Shown here: positions 1-7,733 of the stretch, one piece after another
How positions within the stretch are numbered: the stretch's first letter is position 1
How the letters are laid out: each line of letters opens with the position of its first letter
Source of the DNA: Paradevosia sp036499825
GTDB taxonomy: Bacteria > Pseudomonadota > Alphaproteobacteria > Rhizobiales > Devosiaceae
NCBI GenBank assembly: GCA_036499825.1
Contig: DASYCZ010000043.1
Span: forward strand, 62,001 to 126,000
Length of the DNA: 64,000 nucleotides
Reading direction: 5' to 3'
The notes under the pieces: model-generated
The model's input: the letters and a program-made list of their open reading frames with translations, nothing else
What the model was told of the DNA's origin: nothing
The model's database searches: none
Translations under genes and position numbers: made by a program

Positions 1-709
1 GGCGGTCGATATCGCCGTCGATCCGCTCGAAGGCACGACGCTCTGCGCCAAGAACCAGCCGGATTCGATTTGCGTGCTGGCCCTCGCCGAGCGCGGCGGG
101 CTGCTCAACGCCCCGGACGTTTACATGCACAAGATCGCCATCGGCGCCGGTTATCCCGAAGGTACCGTCGATCTCGACCGCTCGACGATGGACAATGTCG
201 CGGCAGTGGCCAAGGCCAAAGGCGTGCCGATCAATGAAATCACCGCCTGCGTCCTCGATCGTCCGCGCCACGCGGCGCTGATCGATGAACTGCGCGTCGC
301 CGGGGTCGCCGTGAAGCTCATCAGCGATGGCGACATCGCCGGCATCATCCACGCCACCAACACCGAAGAGACCGGTATCGACATTTATCTCGGCTCCGGT
401 GGCGCTCCCGAGGGTGTGCTTGCGGCTGCGGCTCTCCGCTGCATCGGCGGGCAGATGCAGGGCCGCCTGATTCTCGACACGCCCGAAAAGCGCCAGCGCG
501 CCGCCCGCATGGGGATCTCGGATCCCGACCGCAAATATGGCGTCCACGATCTCGCTTCCGGCGACGTGTTGTTCGCCGCCACCGGCGTCACCGATGGCAG
601 CTTGCTGGAAGGCGTGAAGCTGCGCCGCGATTCGGTGGTCACCTCAACCATCGTCATGCGCTCCTGGAGCCAGACGGTGCGCTGGATCAAGGCCGAGCAC
701 GCCCGCTAG
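1..709 (+). CDS. glpX: Class II fructose-1,6-bisphosphatase GlpX (5' end outside window)
   Basis: The reading frame is already open at base 2, so the start codon lies outside the window. About 235 C-terminal residues are present of a family that is usually 320-340 long. The motif VDPLEGTTL (bases 17-43) is the substrate- and metal-binding signature of the GlpX/Li+-sensitive phosphatase fold. YLGSGGAPEGVLAAAAL further on is also typical of GlpX. The enzyme removes the 1-phosphate of fructose 1,6-bisphosphate in gluconeogenesis in the cytoplasm. recJ follows 132 bp downstream on the same strand; a glpX-recJ pair is common in Rhizobiales. A GTG at 74 is internal and not the real start. Identity is secure. 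Confidence 0.93.
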   Translation, partial: AVDIAVDPLEGTTLCAKNQPDSICVLALAERGGLLNAPDVYMHKIAIGAGYPEGTVDLDRSTMDNVAAVAKAKGVPINEITACVLDRPRHAALIDELRVAGVAVKLISDGDIAGIIHATNTEETGIDIYLGSGGAPEGVLAAAALRCIGGQMQGRLILDTPEKRQRAARMGISDPDRKYGVHDLASGDVLFAATGVTDGSLLEGVKLRRDSVVTSTIVMRSWSQTVRWIKAEHAR

Positions 710-731
710 ACCTGTCTCGCGACGCCCATCT

Positions 732-755
732 CCCTTCTCCCTCATGGGAGGAGGG
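732..755. repeat. C-rich palindrome in the glpX-recJ spacer
   Basis: Arms CCCTTCTCCC (732-741) and GGGAGGAGGG (746-755) pair with one G-U around a TCAT loop. There is no U-tract after it, so a classical terminator is doubtful. It resembles the palindromes at 4995-5015 and inside 5059-5160, which suggests a dispersed intergenic repeat family. Confidence 0.5.
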
Positions 756-841
756 TTGCGGCCATTTGCTGCCCCCAGCTTAATCCGCTCTTCCCGGCCT
801 TTCCGCTCGACCGTTCGCCCTAAAATCGTTTAGCTCGCGCC

Positions 842-2632
842 ATGCCAGATGCCGCGTCGTATTTCCTTGATGTTTCCAACTCGGTGACCGGCCGTGCCTG
901 GGTGGATCGGCTCGATGTAGCCAGCACACGCATGGCCCAGGCCATTGGCCAGCGCACCGATATCTCTGAAATCCTGGGCCGCATTCTTGCCGGCCGCGGC
1001 GTCGGCGTCGATGAGGCCGAAGCCTTTCTGAGCCCGACCATCCGCGACTTGATGCCGGATCCCTCGACATTGACCGCCATGGATGCGCTCGTCGACCGAT
1101 TGGTGCGCGCTATCAGCGACCATGAACCGATGGCGCTTTTCGGCGATTATGACGTCGATGGCGCCAGTTCCTGCGCCCTAATGACCAGATATCTGCGGCA
1201 TTTCGAGCTTTACCCGCAGGTCTATATTCCGGATCGCATCTTCGAAGGGTACGGGCCGAACATCGCGGCCATCGACAAGCTGATCGACAATGGCGCCAGG
1301 CTGATCGTCACGCTCGATTGCGGCACCACGAGCGACGCGCCGATAGCCCATGCCCGCTCGCGCGATGTCGATGTGCTGGTGATCGACCACCACCTGTCCG
1401 ATCACGAACTCCCTCAAGCGCTGGCACTGGTCAATCCCAATCGTCCCGATGACGTTTCTGGCCTGGGCTATCTCTGCGCAACGGGCGTCACCTTCATGGT
1501 CCTGGTGGCGGTCAATCGTACCCTGCGCGCCCTTGGGCATAGGGATTTGCCCGATCTCATGGGCATGATCGATCTTGTTGCGCTGGCGACGATCTGTGAC
1601 GTGGTGCCGCTCAAGGGCCTTAACCGCGCCTTCGTGGTGCGCGGCCTGGAAATTGCCCGCAAGGGCAACAATCGCGGCATCGCCGCCCTGGCTCTCGCGG
1701 CGCGCGTCAATGGGCCCCTCAACCCCTACCACCTCGGCTTCATGATTGGCCCCCGCATCAATGCCGGTGGCCGTATTGGCGACGCGGCGTTGGGGGCACG
1801 ATTGCTGTCGCTTGACGAAGAACACGAAACCCTGACGATCGCCGCGCAACTCGATGAGCTGAACGCCGAACGCCAGCGCATCGAACTGGAAGCAGTGGAA
1901 GAGGCGGCGCTGGTCGCCGAAGCCGAAATCGGCTCCGGTGAAGGCCCGCCCGTTCTGGTGTTGGCATCCGCGGCCTGGCACGCCGGCGTCGTCGGGCTGA
2001 TTGCGGCCCGGCTGCGGGAACGCTTCGAGCGCCCGGCCTTTGCCATCGCCCTGGCGCCCGATGGCACCGGCACCGGGTCGGGCCGTTCCATGCCCGGTGT
2101 CGACCTGGGTAGCGCCGTGATCGCCGCAGTGGACAGTGGCCTTCTCATCAAGGGCGGCGGCCACGCTATGGCGGCCGGCATCACGCTGCGGCCTGGCCAG
2201 CTCGGCGCTTTCCGGGCTCATCTCATCGAAGTCCTCACCGCACCCGTGACCATTGCGCGCACCGCCACGGCCGTGGCGATCGACGCGGCCGTGACCGCTC
2301 GGGGCGCCACGCCCGATTTCGTCCGCGAGGTCGAGCGTGCGGGACCTTTCGGGGCCGGCAACCCAACGCCAACATTCGCCTTCCCAGCGCATAGAGCGCG
2401 TTTTGCCGAAGTGGTGGGGCAGGGTGGGCACGTCCGCTTTACCCTCGCCTCGGACGATGGTGCCCGACTCAAGGCTATCGCCTTTCGCGCCGCCAACCAG
2501 CCGCTTGGGCAATTATTGCTGAGCGCCGGAGATGCGCCACTACATATCGCCGGTACCCTGAATATCGATCATTGGCAGGGTCGCGAACAGGTGCAATTAC
2601 GCGTCGCCGACGTCGCTGTGCCCAAAAGCTGA
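842..2632 (+). CDS. recJ: Single-stranded-DNA-specific exonuclease RecJ
   Basis: A 596-residue protein of normal RecJ length. The DHH phosphoesterase core shows motif I GDYDVDG (residues 101-107), motif III DHH (182-184) and the DHHA1 glycine-rich signature GGGHAMAAG (His441). The C-terminal third fits the RecJ OB domain. RecJ is a cytoplasmic 5'-3' exonuclease on single-stranded DNA that acts in RecF-pathway recombination and in base-excision and mismatch repair. The ATG at 842 is the first plausible start; no strong ribosome-binding site is visible. It lies downstream of glpX, and 291 bp of non-coding DNA follow. Several long antisense frames over this gene are composition artefacts. Confidence 0.96.
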   Translation: MPDAASYFLDVSNSVTGRAWVDRLDVASTRMAQAIGQRTDISEILGRILAGRGVGVDEAEAFLSPTIRDLMPDPSTLTAMDALVDRLVRAISDHEPMALFGDYDVDGASSCALMTRYLRHFELYPQVYIPDRIFEGYGPNIAAIDKLIDNGARLIVTLDCGTTSDAPIAHARSRDVDVLVIDHHLSDHELPQALALVNPNRPDDVSGLGYLCATGVTFMVLVAVNRTLRALGHRDLPDLMGMIDLVALATICDVVPLKGLNRAFVVRGLEIARKGNNRGIAALALAARVNGPLNPYHLGFMIGPRINAGGRIGDAALGARLLSLDEEHETLTIAAQLDELNAERQRIELEAVEEAALVAEAEIGSGEGPPVLVLASAAWHAGVVGLIAARLRERFERPAFAIALAPDGTGTGSGRSMPGVDLGSAVIAAVDSGLLIKGGGHAMAAGITLRPGQLGAFRAHLIEVLTAPVTIARTATAVAIDAAVTARGATPDFVREVERAGPFGAGNPTPTFAFPAHRARFAEVVGQGGHVRFTLASDDGARLKAIAFRAANQPLGQLLLSAGDAPLHIAGTLNIDHWQGREQVQLRVADVAVPKS

Positions 2633-2638
2633 CTGTTG

Positions 2639-2923
2639 GGAAACTTCACTTATACTTATGACGAGAATGGCTTTTCCAGCGGCTTGCGCGCTGCTAAAGG
2701 CTCTTTGCGAATTATCTTCTGGCGACCTGTCGCCGGCGTAGCCAACTCGCTCGGGCGTCGATCCCCTTGAAACTGGCGATCGTATGGCCGATTATGGGGT
2801 TAAGGTAATTTTAGGAATTCACTGGAGGCGTCCGCCCTCGCAAAAGGGTACGCCTCTTGCACTTTGGCTTCGGCAGCCGCCCGAAAGAACATCGCGACGA
2901 CGCCCTAGTTCGGAAACTTCACT
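2639..2923. other. Spacer recJ-cfa with flanking 12-bp direct repeats
   Basis: GGAAACTTCACT occurs exactly at 2639-2650, just after the recJ stop, and at 2912-2923, ending directly before the ATG of the next gene. Between them a hairpin with arms GAGGCGT (2825-2831) and ACGCCTC (2850-2856) and an inner CCCT/AGGG stem is visible. No open frame is supported. Promoter elements could not be assigned with confidence. Confidence 0.4.
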
Positions 2924-4159
2924 ATGTCTAAAAGCGCTGTAAATCAGAGCCCCGCGGAGGCGGGTGTTTGGGGCCGCCTATTGGCGCCCTTCGTGGAATG
3001 GGCGGGGGCTCGCCTGCTCGGCAGTCCCAAGCACGGTGCCGTTACGGTGACGTTGCCGAACGGTCGGAGCCGCACCATGGGCGACCCGCGCACCGGTGAG
3101 CACGCCGTTCTCAAGCTCAATAACTTCAAGGTCTTGCGGGAGGCCATGCGCCGCGGCACTGTCGGCTTTGCGGCGTCCTACATCAATGGCGATATCGAGG
3201 TCGACGACCTCACCGCGCTATTCCGCTTCTTCCTGCAGAACAAGGATATGTTCGACAACGCCAATCCCGGCATCTTTCGCCGGGCGGCACAGGATCTGGC
3301 CTATCATCTGTCGCGGCAGAACACCAAGGAAGGCTCGAAACAGAATATTTCCGAGCACTACGACCTGGGCAATGACTTCTACGGCGAGTGGCTCGATCCC
3401 TCGATGACCTATTCGTCGGCGGTGTTCACCTCCGGCAATCAAAGTCTCGAGGAAGCCCAGCGCGTCAAATACCACCATGTCGCCGATATGGCCGGCGTGA
3501 AAGCCGGTGAGAGCGTGCTGGAGATCGGCTGCGGCTGGGGCGGCATGGCCGAGACGGTGGCGCGCGACTATCAGGCCCATCTGCGCGGCATTACGCTGTC
3601 GGCCGAGCAACTGCGGTTCGCCAACGAGCGCATGCAGCGCCAGGGCCTCGATAATCTGGCGCAACTGCACTTTGAGGATTATCGCGACACTGTCGGCTCG
3701 TTTGACCATATCGTCTCCATCGAGATGATCGAGGCAGTCGGCGAAGAGCATTGGCCCATCTATTTCAAGACCGTGCATGACCGGCTGAAGCCCGGCGGGA
3801 CGGCGGCGATCCAGGCGATCACCATCAACGAAGCCGATTTCGAAGCCTATAAATCCGGCCCGGACTTCATTCAGCGCTACATCTTCCCGGGTGGCATGCT
3901 GCTGACCAAGACGGCGATGCAGGAGCAGGGCGACAAGGCAGGCCTCGTTCTTGAGAATTCGGAACTTTTCCGGCTCTCCTACGCCAAGACGCTGAAGCTT
4001 TGGCGCGAACGTTTCCTCGAGCGCTGGCCCATGATCGCTCCGCTCGGCTACGACGAAGAATTCAAGCGCAAGTGGGTTTATTACCTCTGCTATTGCGAGG
4101 CGGGTTTCGCCGAGGGTTCCATCGACGTGGGCATCTATCAGTACCGCCGTCCTGCGTGA
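2924..4159 (+). CDS. cfa: Cyclopropane-fatty-acyl-phospholipid synthase family methyltransferase
   Basis: A 411-residue protein. The N-terminal ~110 residues match the lipid-binding region of the family (TALFRFFLQN, SYINGDIEV), and YDLGNDFYGEWLDPSMTYS is the family signature before the methyltransferase domain. The SAM-binding motif VLEIGCGWGG lies at residues 198-207. The enzyme would transfer a methyl(ene) group from SAM to the double bond of membrane phospholipid acyl chains at the inner membrane. By eye, two residues important in E. coli Cfa differ: the Cys of MQYSC is Ser (MTYSS), and the His of LLHTIG falls in AIQAITI. It is therefore a divergent subgroup, and the exact product (cyclopropane or methyl-branched chain) is open. 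A strong terminator follows. Confidence 0.88.
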   Translation: MSKSAVNQSPAEAGVWGRLLAPFVEWAGARLLGSPKHGAVTVTLPNGRSRTMGDPRTGEHAVLKLNNFKVLREAMRRGTVGFAASYINGDIEVDDLTALFRFFLQNKDMFDNANPGIFRRAAQDLAYHLSRQNTKEGSKQNISEHYDLGNDFYGEWLDPSMTYSSAVFTSGNQSLEEAQRVKYHHVADMAGVKAGESVLEIGCGWGGMAETVARDYQAHLRGITLSAEQLRFANERMQRQGLDNLAQLHFEDYRDTVGSFDHIVSIEMIEAVGEEHWPIYFKTVHDRLKPGGTAAIQAITINEADFEAYKSGPDFIQRYIFPGGMLLTKTAMQEQGDKAGLVLENSELFRLSYAKTLKLWRERFLERWPMIAPLGYDEEFKRKWVYYLCYCEAGFAEGSIDVGIYQYRRPA

Positions 4160-4179
4160 TGGCAATCTGAGCCTATCTT

Positions 4180-4210
4180 AAACGGCGAGTGGTCCCCCAC
4201 TCGCCGTTTT
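4180..4210 (+). terminator. Rho-independent terminator after cfa
   Basis: A perfect 13-bp stem, AAACGGCGAGTGG (4180-4192) with CCACTCGCCGTTT (4197-4209), closes a TCCC loop. The stem ends in a T-run on the plus strand and an A-run upstream, so it could act in both directions. It lies 20 bp after the cfa stop. Confidence 0.85.
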
Positions 4211-4370
4211 GCGTTTCCGGCCACCGATCTTGCCAATTTGTCGCGACAGGCGGAGAATATCTTCGTCTGCAGGCGCATGATCATCGTCTCGCAACGCCCT
4301 GCAGCAGAAGTCGTTTCGACCATGAAACTATCGCTTCGCTGTGTGCGGCGATTTTGCTGAGGAGGCCATG

Positions 4371-4976
4371 ATGACGACTAGAGACAATTCCGCCCTGTTC
4401 GAGAAATTCACCCACAACGTCCGGCGCAAGTGGGGATGGTTCCTGGTGCTCGGGATCATTTATGTGCTGGGCGGGCTGGCGGCGATCTTCCTGCCGGTGA
4501 TGTCGACGCTCGCCTTTACCCTGGTGATCGGCGTGTCGCTGATCATTTCCGGCATCGTGCAGATCGCACACGGCTTCCAGATGCGCGACTGGCAAGGCGT
4601 GACCTGGCACATCGTCATGGGTCTGGTGACCCTGGTGGGCGGCGCGCTGGCCGTCTGGAACCCCATTTCCGGAGCGATAGCGATCACGCTGGTGATTGCC
4701 ATCACATTCCTGGTGCAGGGGATAACCGAAGTGATGCAGGGCTTCCGCGTGCGGCCGCTCGATGGCTGGGGCTGGATGGTTGGCGCCGGCATATTGGCGA
4801 TCCTCGCCGGCCTCGCGCTGATGTTCTCGTTCCCGGTCTCGGGCCTGGTAACGCTGGGCACCCTGGCGGGCGTCGCCATGCTGGCGACTGGCTTCACCTA
4901 CATCTACATCGCCATGTCGGCGCGCACGCTGTGGAAGAACATGGGGGAAGATGTTCGAGGCGCAGCTCGGGCGTGA
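4371..4976 (+). CDS. HdeD family (DUF308) membrane protein
   Basis: A 201-residue protein made almost wholly of hydrophobic helices, about six, arranged as repeated pairs. The segments near GIIYVLGGLAAIFLPVMS and the later VTLVGGALAVWNP repeat are typical of DUF308/HdeD. E. coli HdeD is an inner-membrane protein linked to acid resistance; the molecular role is not known and is inferred here only by family. The start is chosen at 4371 because GGAGG at 4361-4365 sits five bases ahead; the adjacent ATG at 4368 is too close to it. It stands alone: a terminator precedes it and a repeat-rich spacer follows. Confidence 0.8.
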   Translation: MTTRDNSALFEKFTHNVRRKWGWFLVLGIIYVLGGLAAIFLPVMSTLAFTLVIGVSLIISGIVQIAHGFQMRDWQGVTWHIVMGLVTLVGGALAVWNPISGAIAITLVIAITFLVQGITEVMQGFRVRPLDGWGWMVGAGILAILAGLALMFSFPVSGLVTLGTLAGVAMLATGFTYIYIAMSARTLWKNMGEDVRGAARA

Positions 4977-4994
4977 GATCGACCCAACCTTTAT

Positions 4995-5015
4995 CCCTCC
5001 CCGTCACGGGGAGGG
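4995..5015. repeat. C-rich palindrome after the hdeD-like gene
   Basis: CCCTCCCCGT (4995-5004) and ACGGGGAGGG (5006-5015) are perfect inverted arms about a single C; in RNA the loop would be GTCAC. There is no U-tract. It shares the CCCTCCCC/GGGGAGGG core with the elements at 5072-5092 and 5127-5151. Confidence 0.6.
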
Positions 5016-5058
5016 AGTTATTCACTTAAGGTGCGAAGCGCCGTTCGAGATCGCAAGA

Positions 5059-5160
5059 CCCCACCCTTAATCCCTCCCCATCTAGGGGAGGGAAAGTGCA
5101 AGAGCCCCAGGACTTTCAGTCGATTTCCCTCCCCTAGATGGGGAGGGATTGAGGGTGGGG
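5059..5160. repeat. Large inverted repeat, 37-bp arms, each with its own palindrome
   Basis: The arm 5059-5095 and the arm 5124-5160 are reverse complements at 36 of 37 positions, separated by 28 bp. Each arm also contains a smaller palindrome, CCCTCCCC-ATCTA-GGGGAGGG (5072-5092 in the left arm). It occupies the spacer between the hdeD-like gene and the convergent ilvD gene. It has no coding potential. It could be a REP/BIME-like element, a bidirectional terminator or the remnant of a miniature mobile element. Confidence 0.75.
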
Positions 5161-5230
5161 TGGAGCGGCAAACACCGCTCCGACGTGAGCACCCCGTCAC
5201 GGAGAGGGAGCCGGGTTCGACTCCTGGCTC

Positions 5231-7072
5231 TTATTCGTCGCCGAGATCGCGGATGGCGCCGCGGGCGGCGCTGGTGGCGAAGGCCGCATAGGCGCGCAGC
5301 GCCTTGGAAACCTTGCGCTTGCGCGGATGCTCGGGCTTCCAGCCCTTGGCATCCTGGTCGTGGCGGCGCTGAATCAATTCATCATCAGACACGCGCAAGT
5401 GTATGGTCCGATTCGGAATATCGATGTCGATGATATCGCCTTCACGCACCAGACCGATGGTGCCACCCTCGGCGGCTTCCGGCGAAACATGGCCGATCGA
5501 GAGCCCTGAGGTGCCGCCAGAGAAGCGGCCATCGGTGAGCAGGGCACAGGCCTTACCCAGGCCGCGCGACTTCAGATAGCTGGTGGGATAGAGCATTTCC
5601 TGCATGCCCGGGCCACCGCGCGGACCCTCGTAGCGGATGACCAGCACGTCGCCTTCCTTGATCTCGTTGGAGAGGATGGCCTTGGCGGCGGCATCTTGGC
5701 TCTCGAACACGCGGGCCGGACCCGAGAACTTCAGAATGCTCTCATCCACGCCGGCGGTCTTCACCACGCTGCCGTCGATGGCGATGTTGCCCTTCAGCAC
5801 GGCGAGACCGCCGTCCTTGGAGAAGGCATGCTCGACACTGCGGATCACGCCGTTGGCGCGATCGAGATCGAGTTCCTTCCAGCGCGCGCTCTGGCTGAAG
5901 GCGACCTGCGTCGGCACGCCGCCGGGAGCCGCCATGAAGAAATTGCGCACGCTTTCGCTGTTGGTGCGCGAGATGTCCCAGCGGCTGATGGCGTCGCCGA
6001 TAGTGGCCGCATGCACGGTCGGAACGTTGCGCTTGATCAGGCCGCCATTATCGAGCTGGCCGAGGATGCCCATGATGCCGCCGGCACGATGCACATCCTC
6101 GACATGCACGTCGGCGACTGCTGGCGCCACCTTGCAGAGCACCGGCACCTTGCGCGACAGCGCATCGATATCATCCATATCGAAATCGATCTCGCCTTCC
6201 TGCGCCGCGGCCAGGATATGCAGAACCGTGTTGGTCGAGCCGCCCATGGCGATGTCGAGCGACATGGCGTTCTCGAAGGCCTCCTTGGTGGCGATGTTGC
6301 GCGGCAAAACGTTCTCGTCGTCCTGCTCGTAATAACGGCGGGCGAGATCGACGATCAGATGGCCGGCTTCCTGGAACAGGCGCTTGCGATCGGAATGCGT
6401 CGCCAGCGTCGAGCCATTACCCGGCAGGCTGAGGCCCAGGGCCTCGGTAAGGCAGTTCATGGAGTTGGCGGTAAACATGCCGGAACATGAACCGCAGGTG
6501 GGGCAGGCGTTCCGCTCCATCACGGCCACGTCGGCATCGCTGACGCGATCGTCGGCCGCCGCCACCATGGCGTCGATCAGGTCCACCGCATGGGTCTTGC
6601 CGTCGCCGAGCACAACCTTGCCAGCCTCCATGGGGCCACCCGAAACGAAGACCACCGGGATGTTGATGCGGAGCGCCGCCATCAGCATGCCGGGCGTGAT
6701 CTTGTCACAGTTGGAGATGCAGACCATGGCGTCGGCGCAATGGGCGTTGACCATGTATTCGACGCTGTCGGCGATGAGTTCGCGTGAGGGCAGGGAATAC
6801 AGCATGCCATCGTGACCCATGGCGATGCCGTCATCGACCGCGATGGTGTTGAATTCCTTGGCGACGCCGCCGGCGGCTTCGATTTCGCGCGCCACGAGCT
6901 GACCCAGATCCTTGAGGTGCACGTGCCCGGGCACGAACTGGGTGAACGAGTTCACCACCGCGATAATGGGCTTGCCGAAATCGCTGTCCTTCATACCGGT
7001 GGCACGCCAGAGGCCGCGGGCCCCGGCCATGTTGCGTCCGTGTGTGGTCGTGCGTGAGCGATAAGCGGGCAT
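5231..7072 (-). CDS. ilvD: Dihydroxy-acid dehydratase
   Basis: A 613-residue protein, the usual IlvD length. It converts 2,3-dihydroxy-isovalerate or -3-methylvalerate to the 2-keto acid in valine, leucine and isoleucine synthesis, in the cytoplasm, with an Fe-S cluster. The conserved cysteine motifs SNCDKITPGM and CPTCGSCSGMF are present, as are the N-terminal THGRNMAGARGLWRATG and the C-terminal DGRFSGGTSGLSIGH. The frame is open further upstream to 7102, but the start at 7072 (MPAYRSRTTTHGRN) matches the normal N-terminus, so the ten residues before it are probably not translated. The gene is monocistronic and has a hairpin about 87 bp upstream. Confidence 0.96.
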   Translation of the reverse strand: MPAYRSRTTTHGRNMAGARGLWRATGMKDSDFGKPIIAVVNSFTQFVPGHVHLKDLGQLVAREIEAAGGVAKEFNTIAVDDGIAMGHDGMLYSLPSRELIADSVEYMVNAHCADAMVCISNCDKITPGMLMAALRINIPVVFVSGGPMEAGKVVLGDGKTHAVDLIDAMVAAADDRVSDADVAVMERNACPTCGSCSGMFTANSMNCLTEALGLSLPGNGSTLATHSDRKRLFQEAGHLIVDLARRYYEQDDENVLPRNIATKEAFENAMSLDIAMGGSTNTVLHILAAAQEGEIDFDMDDIDALSRKVPVLCKVAPAVADVHVEDVHRAGGIMGILGQLDNGGLIKRNVPTVHAATIGDAISRWDISRTNSESVRNFFMAAPGGVPTQVAFSQSARWKELDLDRANGVIRSVEHAFSKDGGLAVLKGNIAIDGSVVKTAGVDESILKFSGPARVFESQDAAAKAILSNEIKEGDVLVIRYEGPRGGPGMQEMLYPTSYLKSRGLGKACALLTDGRFSGGTSGLSIGHVSPEAAEGGTIGLVREGDIIDIDIPNRTIHLRVSDDELIQRRHDQDAKGWKPEHPRKRKVSKALRAYAAFATSAARGAIRDLGDE

Positions 7073-7158
7073 TTGAATCACCGAAAATGGCTGATGCGGC
7101 ATAGGGTGCCGCTATTGATCATCCTTGAATAGACCATTTTTACGGCGCTGCAAATCAA

Positions 7159-7180
7159 AACCGTACCGGCGGGTACGGTT
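7159..7180 (-). promoter_or_regulatory. Hairpin with U-rich tail upstream of ilvD
   Basis: AACCGTACC (7159-7167) and GGTACGGTT (7172-7180) are perfect 9-bp arms around GGCG. Read on the minus strand, the stem is followed at once by TTTTGATTT, so it looks like an intrinsic terminator or attenuator placed upstream of ilvD. No leader peptide with runs of Ile, Val or Leu codons was found. An operator or the end of an unseen transcript are alternatives. Confidence 0.4.
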
Positions 7181-7290
7181 GTGCCGATTTGAGACATCGG
7201 CGGGCCAAACAGCGCGGCATTTAGGTTAATTTTGAACCATATTTGCGCTCAATGCTTCGTGTAGCGCGACAGCAGGCGTATTCTTGGACC

Positions 7291-7539
7291 ATGGCAAGCG
7301 TCCTTTACCTCGTGCTCAAGTCCCGCGAGAAGTGGTGGGTCGATATGGAAGGCAAGTCCCTCGGTCCGTTCGACACGGTCGAGGTTGCAACCTTCGCGGC
7401 CATCGACGCTGCCGGCGCCGTCTATCACTTCGGCCAGGACATGCGTGTTTACGCGGAGCGCCCCAACCGCAAATTCGAACTTGTGTGGAGCAGCCTTAGG
7501 GGCAGGGGTACTGGCGAAGAGGCGCCGAAGAGCGCCTAG
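7291..7539 (+). CDS. Small conserved-looking hypothetical protein
   Basis: An 82-residue soluble protein of unknown function. The ATG at 7291 is preferred over an in-frame upstream start at 7243. Features: an N-terminal beta-like segment (VLYLVLKSREKWWVDMEGK), a GPFDTVEVAT stretch, then a segment rich in alanine (FAAIDAAGAVYHFG) and a basic C-terminal tail. No signal peptide or membrane helix is present. The pattern 'W-V-x-x-x-G-x-x-x-G-P-F' recalls small sheet proteins that bind ligands, but no family can be named. It is divergent from ilvD, and 194 bp with no supported gene separate it from the convergent aminopeptidase. Confidence 0.6.
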   Translation: MASVLYLVLKSREKWWVDMEGKSLGPFDTVEVATFAAIDAAGAVYHFGQDMRVYAERPNRKFELVWSSLRGRGTGEEAPKSA

Positions 7540-7733
7540 GGCGCGATACCGTCGGGACCCGCGCGGTGCCGACGACAGATTATCCGACCGCTTCAATCTT
7601 CGTCCTTACCCGCTTCATGCGGGTAGTTCTGCCGCGCCCGTCGACGGAGAGTTTGTGCCTGCCGGATGGCTCAGGTGCATTGCCCGCATGATGCGGGCAA
7701 TGCCGATAGCAGTGAGTATGTGGCGTTCGGGCC

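Noticed and set aside
1178..2512. Minus-strand open frame of 444 codons opposite recJ
   Set aside because: Low-complexity Gly/Arg/His composition; recJ motifs are secure on the other strand.
7073..7290. Leader peptide for ilvD attenuation
   Set aside because: Short frames exist on the minus strand but none has runs of Ile, Val or Leu codons or a good ribosome site.
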